Source of the DNA: Adiantum capillus-veneris
Taxonomy: Eukaryota > Streptophyta > Polypodiopsida > Polypodiales > Pteridaceae
DNA: 64,000 nt
Assembly: GCA_014529385.2 (NCBI GenBank)
Contig: CM043957.1
Coordinates: 69,410,503-69,474,502, forward strand
Reading direction: 5' to 3'
How positions within the stretch are numbered: the first letter of the stretch is position 1; every line of letters starts with the position of its first letter. Of this stretch, positions 56,834 to 64,000 are shown piece by piece. The translations under genes and the position numbers were made by a program. Under the pieces are notes generated by a model. The model was not told where the DNA came from and did no database searches. It was given only the letters and a program-made list of their open reading frames with translations.

Positions 56834-58400
56834 AAAGACTCCAACTAACCATATAGCACCAAGCAGACCAATGGCGAGAAAAAACTCGACAACAAGCAAA
56901 AGTGCTACCAACAGCTCAAGCAATCAGTGCACTGAAGCATCCGGACGGTACAATTAAACAGAGAGCACACAAGCTACAAGATTTTCTCTTTAGAAGACAT
57001 CAGCAACAAACCTCGACATCAGAAACCCTTGAGTTAATTACTAAAGACCCAGCTCTTGCACAACATATTGGTTTGAATTGCATTGAACTTCATAGCATGG
57101 TAGAGCCAACCCTGGCTATGCATAGACACAATTGTTCAACCCATGCACACAGACGTTCCGGAGTACGCCATCCAGGAGGGGTGGAAGGACACTAAGTACT
57201 AAGTAATTAAGGGCAATGTTTAAAGAGGGAGGAAAAAGTTTGATGTTAACGTGTGATTTTTTGCAAAATTACCTAATAATGCCCTTATAATTTATCATCA
57301 AGGGAAAATTCAATGATAATGTCTTCCCAATGAGTGTGAATGGTGTATACACTGTAAAAAATCATAAAAAATAGTCATTTTTTGGATATTTTTAATCAAT
57401 TTTATTGATAATGAGGCCTAAAAATAGAAAAATCCAACAAAAACAATAAAGCTTTGTTTTTCAAAGGATTTTCTTAATTATTGGATTTTCACTTTACGTT
57501 TTTAGATTATTTTGCTATTTTCTTTAATTTTTTCAAATAAACAAGTCAAAATTTAATAATAAATAGCAGGGAAGCTCATATGGAAAACCGGAAGACACGA
57601 TGGTGATCAGAAAGATAAGAAGGATAAGCACAACAATTTTCAATGAAATCAGAAGATGGAAGCGGGAAGCCTAAATTAGGCGGCCAAACCTACTTTTGCA
57701 AAATTCTTGCAGAATGAGCTACGGGAATCGGATCAGGGAAATTTTTGAGTCTAACATAAATTTCATGGCTTAGTAGGACTAACGAGGGAATCTAGAGAAA
57801 ATTGGTTCGGGAAGTCCGGGTATATATATCCAAGGTAGGCTAAAACCACCTCATTTCCACTTGGAGCCTTTGCAAAGAGAGATTTCGACCTCTTTCGTGC
57901 GACTTTTCTGGAGCCCACAATTGACCATTTTCAGCGCCATTTTACACGAGACATGAGGGGTAAGTTATTTACTCATAATGATGCATTTTGTACGGCCGGT
58001 AGCTAATCTAAAGCCCTAGAAAAAACCCTAGAAACCTAGTGGTGCACAAAGACCTACGACCAAAAACTGACCATAGCGGCCTGCCAGCTCGACCAAATCA
58101 GAGGGAATTTGAACCATAGCATGCCCTAACATAATAGAACCTTTCTGTATCATCAGTTGACCATTCGACAGGGGTCGAGGGGGTCCCCAGTAGAAAAGCT
58201 AGGTTTTTGGCAAATGCCAGAATTCCAGCCTGATTCCACATATGGCTTGCTTATGAGGTCCATATACAATAGATATGATTGGTTTGGTGAAATCCATTAA
58301 GCAAAGCCCTCGAAAAGCAGGAAACGGCTCGAAGTTTACAAAGCGTCAAATTGGACATACGAGGTCAAATTGACTCTGTTGGACGAATACGCCGCGACGG
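56834..58400. other. Unassigned; one 97-codon frame of unknown nature
   Basis: A plus-strand frame at 56902-57195 has no recognised domain and no strong start context. It directly follows the CACTA terminus, so it would be sequence of the insertion site. The rest is AT-rich. A TATA-like TATATATATCC lies near 57821 and a GC-richer leader-like stretch follows. No LTR ends were established. Confidence 0.35.
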
Positions 58401-58900
58401 ACTCCTAACTAATTCCTACATAGGTCTCTACCAATTGTCTAAGTCACAGCCCTCAAGAGTGCATAAGAGGAAACTTCCTACAACGCTTTCTAGAGCCGAA
58501 CACCCATCAAACAATCTTGAAACACCATAGAACTTGAAGGAGACCCTACTAATACCAATAGGTCGCTCTCCCTAGGGTCTATGGACCAAAATCCATACCC
58601 AAAACACCCAGTGCAGAAACACGTAGGATATATGGCCGAAATCTGTAGGTCTTCATTTCCAAAATCTAAAGTGCCTAATGTGTAGTTCTACTCAATGTGA
58701 ACGCATGGATATGCTGCAATGCAAAATCGGACAACGTATACTCACCCAAACACCCGATGAAGCTCGTAGAAGGAGCTCGCAAGACCAGACAGTACACGCA
58801 CAATGTAGGTATTGGCGCGTAGCTCTCGTCGGGAGCAACACGCTGCACTTCTCCGCACTCGGTTTCGACCACCGGAGCACACGTAGCATCAAGATGAATC

Positions 58901-58962
<62 letters not shown>

Positions 58963-59247
58963 ATAGTACACTCACTCACAGACTTCAAAATTGTTTTTAA
59001 AATGACAAAAGGTTTTTTCATTAAGGTCAAAAAGTGGTATATATACCTTACAATTTCTCAAACCCTCAAGTTCCAAAATCAACCATCTACTCAATCTAAC
59101 TATCAAAACTGGAATACAATTTGGAAACTTCTGTAAGTCCCAATAATTACAAGGTGAAAAATCAGGTTTTCCTCAATGAATGAATAATTACAAAAAATAA
59201 GAGTCCTCCGAGTAGTTACTGCCGTGGGGTGTGTCCAGCTTCTACCA
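58401..59247 (-). mobile_element. LTR-like 3' end after the accessory ORF (outer edge unresolved)
   Basis: On the minus strand, a purine tract (about 59248-59264) is followed by TGGTAGAAGCTGG, as at the start of a 3' LTR. A palindromic TATA box GGTATATATACC lies at 59036-59047, about 200 bp in, and a (GA)n tract (plus strand TC at about 58903-58957) follows it. The lower edge is not resolved. No second copy was found. Confidence 0.45.
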
Positions 59248-59264
59248 TTCCCCCCCTCCTTGCT
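59248..59264 (-). other. Polypurine tract
   Basis: Minus-strand GCAAGGAGGGGGGGAA, directly before a TG. This is where second-strand synthesis of an LTR retrotransposon is primed. Confidence 0.55.
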
Positions 59265-59298
59265 CAGGTCATCCCCGACATGGCCTTGATCTACTGCT

Positions 59299-62200
59299 TC
59301 ATCTTATCGTTTCCCGCATCTTTAGCAGTGATTCGTACCTGGCATGTAGGTTCAACATTGTTGGGCCAAAGATGTCTGTATTCATGGTGAAGAACCCCGT
59401 ATAGAATGCTTCTTCAAAAGCCTGGAGGTGATAGGATGGTAGAAACATGATTCTTTGATACAGCGCGTGTATCACCTCCTTTGAAGGCTGACCTGACAGA
59501 TCATAGGTGCATGTGTATGTATCCTGGAAGAAGAATATGCTGTCGGTCACCTGGCCTGGCTTGAAGGTCTCGAATACTGCTAAGATGGTTCTGCAAATTT
59601 TCCTCATCATAATGGATGTAAGGTCAGGTGAGCCAGTGAACAACTTTATGGCGCCCGTTAGGGTTTTCACCATGTATTGCACACTTATTCTCTCACCTGC
59701 CTTCACGCCCGACAGCTTTGGGTAGTTCAGCCAAGTGGGTTGGCTTCTTTGCAAAATTTCCCGTGCCTTCCACGTCCTAACCCTTGGTAGAGGACAGAAG
59801 CTGAGATTGTCTCTGATATCTTTAGGTGCCTCTACCAGGTGGATTAGGTATTGTGGGTACTTTGTAAGCCAAGCCTTCCTCCACTTTGGCTGAGAATCCA
59901 CTATAAGCTTAACTCCTTCTGGCTTCGAGGTGTCTGCATTGTAGAGAGGTACCGTTGGCTCTTCTCTTATCCGCTTGTTTATTGTAGCTGCCTCATATTT
60001 CAGCAATGGATATGGGAGAGAGGGTTGAAGCCACTCGCGCGTGAGATTGCTGGCGTCGATCTTTTGGATGGTCATAGATTTGAAGACCCTCTGCTCCCAC
60101 TCCAAGGCTTCCTTCGTGGTTTCTCAGAGCTCTTCCTCTATTGCCTTACACAATTTTTCCTCCTCTTCTTGTGTTAGATCCTGTGGCTCTTGAGAGGATC
60201 CTGCTATGCTTTCCTCTTGCATGGGTGTGTCCACAGGATCTGCCACATTTTTGAGGTCGATGCCCTCATTGGTGGCTGTCCCTGAACTTTCTGCCTCACC
60301 TTTTTGCTCGCCTTTCAACTCCTCAATTTGCCTGAGGAGTGTTTGCTTTTCCGCTTCAGCTTCTCCGCCCATAGTCATGAGGAGGTCATTAAGTTCATCA
60401 TTTACTCTTTCCGCCTCCTCGAGCTTTATCTTTATGCTTTCCACTTCTTCTTGCAGGGCTTTTTGGCCCTTCTCCATTCTTGTTTGCATTACTATAGAAC
60501 CCTCATCCATCATCAATCTCTGCTTTTTCTCGAGAGTCAGCTCCTTCTGAAGTTACTGCCTTTGCTCTTCATATAGTTGACTCTCGGAAATGATTTGAGT
60601 CGAGCTCGTAGCTCTGACTCTAGCAGGTGATGCTCGCAGCCTCTGGATGGTTTGATCTTTGACTTTTAATTGGTCCTTGAGCTCAAGGACTTCATCCAAG
60701 CTTGCTTCTTGTTCTATCTCTGCTTTTTCCTTGGCATTCCTCATGGCCTCTACTTCTTTCGATTCTTCGGCCAACTGTAGTGTCAGATTATCTCTTTCTC
60801 TTTCGGCATATCGCAACGACTTACTGAGCCGCTGACACTCTTCTTCAACTGCTTGTATTATTTTTACTGCTTCTTGATTTACTTCTTCGATCGCTTGGCA
60901 GTTTTGTAGAGCCGTTGCCAAGCTGGCGTGCAGGTCATCTTCTCTCTCTTTTTGCCTTTGGCTTTGTGCTTGCAGAGAATCTACTTCTTTTTTTATCTGT
61001 TCTTCAGTGGCTTTGAGAGTCGTCATTTCTTTCTCTGAAGCCATGGATTGTGCCCTCAATCCGGCTAGCTTTGTAATCACCACGTCCCAGTCATTGGAGG
61101 GCGGGTGCAGGTCTACAATTAGCTTTGTCATCACCACGTCCCAGTCATTGGAGGGTGGGTGCAGGTCTACAGTGTCTGTAGCAATTTCTTTTAGCTCCAC
61201 TAGCTGGATGCCTTGCATCTGTTCTTTATGCCCTGTCCTCGCCAAGTCGAATGCGACTGTGGCGGCTTCTTCCTTCGTATAGCCTGCAGCTAGCAGGTCC
61301 AAAAATGCATAGTAGGCCTCATCTAGTCCTCTTTGCTCAGATTCAGGCTTGGCCTCTTCTTGTTTGTTCTCAGCCTCCTTATCTTCTCGTGATGGCTGTG
61401 GGCTGGGTTTAGGGCTATCTGGTAAGGCTGCAGCTTTGCCCTTTAAGTCCCTGTCTGCTTTTGTTTTTCTTTCTCTTTCTTGGCTTTCTTGTTCATCTAG
61501 CAGTTTCTGCCTAATCTATTCTACTTCCTCCTCTGTGAAAGGTACATGGGGAATGTTTTCCGCTGCAGCATCAAGAATCTCGAAATTTTTGATGTAATCT
61601 TCAAAGCGGTCCCTTTGCACTCTTCTGGATGATCCGGACATAGACTCGAGAGATGGCTTCCAGAGTTCGTTTAAATCACCCTTGAGGGCTCTCTCTGCTC
61701 AGAAACTCTCCATCAGACTCTCTAGTCTTGCCGCTTTTTGTGAACTTGTCTCTTTGGTCGGCACTTGAGCAAACTCTTTCTTTCCTTTCTTCTGCTTGGG
61801 TTGCTCCTCTTCAACTGGCTCTAGCCGTCTTTTCAACCTCGTAGCCACCCTTGGTGCCCTTTGTGGCTCATATTCCTTGTCTTCTTTACTCTTAGCCAAT
61901 CATTCTGAGATGGGGGGTCAGGCCACCTTCCTTTAGCGTGTAGTGCCCCATATACCACCTTGGTGATCAGTTCTCCTGGCACTATGTAGGTTGGATTTTT
62001 GTTGCCCATCTTTACTAAGCTGTCATGTATGTATGCCGCATAGTTGATTATCTTTGGGGTACCTTTTGTCATTGCCCAAGTAAACGTTGTGGCAATTGCA
62101 CCTGGCGGCATCTTGTACTTCTATGGCCTCTTCGTGCACATGTGGAAGTACTGGTTGTATAATTGGCTCATGATTGCCACCTTTGGGTTGGCAACGTCTT

Positions 62201-62758
62201 CAAAAGTGTAATTTGCCTTTTTCTCTTTGTACACCTTGACTTCATCCCTTCTTTTTGTTACACTGTCTCCCTCATTGGAGAGGTCTAGTGCATGGGCTAC
62301 AACCCGCTCAGTGATTATTATCTCTGTATCTGGTTTGCCTTGTAATCTGTTACCTTGGCCACTCCGTCCTCTTTGATGCTTGTTACAAACTCCAAGACTC
62401 TTTTGATGTCCACCCCTGCCAGTATTGCTTCGAATTAGTTGTGGAGGTCAATTTTCTCCAAGTAGCCGGCCATCTTGCTTCGTACAAACTCATTGAGTTC
62501 TCTCGGTAGCATTGGTAGCTCTATGACATTGCCTTCATTGTCCTTGAATACTCCCTGGTAGATCTTTAGGTCATTGGACTCTAACAGATCCTCTTGTATC
62601 CAAGTGCTGGTGGGCTTTAGTGTTCCTTCCAGAATGACAAAGGGTTCCACTTCGTCCAGATAATCTTTGATGGTCATTCTTTTCCTCTTTGCCGGTGACT
62701 TCGAGGCCGCCATAGATCCTGTTGCACTCAGTAGTCCGAAGTTAGCGTTTTTTTCCAT
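59299..62758 (-). pseudogene. Long coiled-coil accessory ORF, retrotransposon-type (broken)
   Basis: Unknown function. It starts MEKNANFGLLSATG (62758) and ends LLKMRETIR (59299). Frames change between 62440 and 61900. From 61899 to 59299 one frame is kept, broken only by in-frame stops (near 61699, 61520, 60553 and 60121). Order: KRKRMTIKDYLDEVEPFVIL (basic N-terminus); ATTFTWAMTKGTPKIINYAA; a basic segment LKRRLEPVEEEQPKQKKGKK; RLESLMESF; FLDLLAAGYTKEEAATVA; a long coiled coil (about 61250-60130); and a C-terminal globular part with LNYPKLSGVKAGERISVQYM. The A-G-Y-T-x-(D/E)-E-A word, the SLME(P/S)F word and the coiled coil also occur in the element C accessory region. No Gag, protease, RT or integrase is next to it. 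Confidence 0.65.
61066..61173. repeat. 54-bp in-frame tandem duplication
   Basis: Two copies starting at 61066 and 61120 encode VDLHPPSNDWDVV(M/I)TKL twice in the accessory protein. Only two differences were noticed, so it is recent compared with the rest. Confidence 0.9.
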
Positions 62759-62880
62759 ATTAGCTGCGAAACTGAGTTTTACTTATCCAAATGACTTGAA
62801 AATTGAAAATAAATCTTAAAAGGAACTTGTGAAGCTGTGCATGTGCTCACGGTGCAAATGTGGCCAAAAATTTCCATCTA

Positions 62881-62902
62881 GACATCCTACGCGTAGGATG
62901 TC
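62881..62902. repeat. Perfect 22-bp palindrome
   Basis: GACATCCTACG followed by its exact reverse complement, then a T-run, about 120 bp upstream of the minus-strand accessory ORF start. It could be a protein-binding site or an RNA hairpin in the leader. Confidence 0.9.
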
Positions 62903-63440
62903 TTTTTTATCAGAATTGGTTCATATTTGACATGCAGGTAGTGTAAGGGTCATGCAACATGGCTGTATGCTTGGATTTGAATTTGGATATCAAAAAGTGG
63001 ATTTTTGGGCTGATTCAGGCTTTAGGTCACAATTTTGGTAGAATGTCCATCATAGGTAGCAATTGATGTCCAAATGGGTTGAAAATTGCTATATGGGCTC
63101 ATTGCATGTCAAGGCTAGGGACTTGCTACGCGCCGTATGCGAGCCACAAAGGCTCCTAGCACACAGTCATACAACAGACAAGCTCACAAGGAAGAATGGT
63201 GTGTCACTCACCTTCCTGCGTAGTTGCGAATGAAGGATTCCCGCGCCGCGAAGAAGAGGGAGACACCGCTACGCCGCGCTCAACCGCCTCGCCGCCGTCG
63301 TGCCGTCACAACGCTCGATCACACACACACACTCTCACACTCTCTCTCTCTCTCACGTACACACACACACAAGGAGATGGTGAAGGAGAAGGTGGAGATG
63401 GAGCAAGAGCAGCTTCTATTGTATAATGAGAGAATGAGTA
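62903..63440 (-). other. Leader region of the minus-strand ORF
   Basis: No coding domain. It includes CA and TC microsatellites at about 63321-63371 and a G/C-rich stretch at 63240-63310. A GGTGAGT splice-donor-like word lies near 63208-63214 on the minus strand. Confidence 0.4.
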
Positions 63441-63655
63441 AAAATTAGGTTTAGTGGCTTTTATATGAGCTCACCCCATTCACACTTGGGTGCCCATACC
63501 TAGCGAACTAACTCCATGAATATTCCAGTTAGAGTGCGCTTGTCATCGGCGATCACCCTTACCCTGTTCCTATTGGTCCGACAAGCCCGGTACTTGACTC
63601 TAAATAATACAACGTTTATAGATCATAGGGTGTCCGTGTGCCGTGAGGGTTAACA
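63441..63655 (-). promoter_or_regulatory. LTR-like promoter region with TATA box
   Basis: Minus strand: a purine tract (AAGAAGGGGGA, plus about 63660-63670) is followed by TGTTAACCCTCACGG, an LTR-like start at about 63655. CATATAAAAGCC (TATA box) lies at about 63456-63467. It points toward the accessory ORF. The purine tract suggests the 3' LTR of an element to the right rather than a 5' LTR, and its sequence does not match the LTR-like end at 59.2 kb. Confidence 0.45.
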
Positions 63656-63670
63656 TGTCCCCCTTCTTGA

Positions 63671-64000
63671 TGTAGATTACGTCCTCGGAAGCTATCCAGT
63701 TGAAGCTCGTTCGTCGAGATGGGAGAGCAGTCGACATGGATGTGCGTAGCCTTCTTCAATCACTGCAAAATCAAACAACATTGCCACAATAATTGCATTC
63801 TCATATACAATCTAAAATCATATGCAATTTTAGACAGACAAATTGATTGGTAACAAAATTTTAGACAATTTGTCAGCAATAAACATTAAATTGCAATATA
63901 ATCAAATGCATAAACAGATATAAAGGTAAAAAATTAAACAAGTTCGGGGTCGCTAATTTAACGGTCAAAAGGCACTAGAGATCGACTATTAATACCATGG
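63671..64000. other. No supported feature
   Basis: AT-rich, apart from about 40 codons on the minus strand (RTSFNWIASEDVIYIKKGD) just before the purine tract that may be the end of an element gene. Confidence 0.35.

Noticed and set aside
62881-62915. Rho-independent terminator (palindrome plus T run)
   Set aside because: The context is eukaryotic; the palindrome has no loop and is reported only as a palindrome.

Overview
The window reads as repeat-dominated nuclear DNA of a land plant. The evidence is the mix of Ty1/copia, Ty3/gypsy, LINE, SINE and CACTA (En/Spm) remnants, GT-AG introns in the CACTA genes, and very many (GA/CT)n and (CA/GT)n tracts. Nothing looks prokaryotic: there are no operons, Shine-Dalgarno patterns or CRISPR. 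The species cannot be read from the sequence. I found no convincing single-copy host gene.

Layout. 1-1.7 kb: unassigned DNA, a long (GA)n tract and a short minus-strand LTR with a primer-binding site (PBS). 1.7-6.7 kb: a degenerate minus-strand Ty1/copia element (gag, protease, integrase, RT, RNase H, leader, PBS, start of its 5' LTR). 7-12.8 kb: duplications, fold-back repeats and a tRNA-derived SINE. 12.8-16.1 kb: a plus-strand LTR with PBS, then a minus-strand LINE ORF1 and endonuclease joined to a gypsy integrase C-terminus with the start of a chromodomain. 16.2-21.4 kb: microsatellites and a dispersed hairpin-bearing repeat. 21.4-28.2 kb: very old gypsy gag and pol fragments and a fold-back element.

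28.3-50.9 kb is a nest of three Ty3/gypsy elements on the plus strand. Element A (28.3-31.3 kb) is cut inside its integrase by the 5' LTR of element B (LTR 31297-32215). Element B's gag is in turn split by element C (35085-43771), which has two 385-bp LTRs (8 differences counted by eye), 5-bp inverted termini and near-matching 5-bp flanks. Removing C and one flank copy puts the B gag frame back in register. Element B carries a second retropepsin-like domain after its integrase, in the same frame. Element C carries a long coiled-coil accessory reading frame after its integrase.

51-56.8 kb: simple repeats and AT-rich direct repeats, then a defective CACTA transposon with an internally deleted TNP2 transposase, an apparently spliceable three-exon second gene, and a terminus full of inverted CGTCGCTA repeats. 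59-63.7 kb, minus strand: a long coiled-coil reading frame that resembles the element C accessory protein. It is followed by a polypurine tract and LTR-like end and preceded by a TATA-bearing LTR-like region.

The points most worth following are the second protease domain in element B, the accessory coiled-coil proteins of element C and of 59.3-62.8 kb, and the periodic palindromic repeats in the element B leader.
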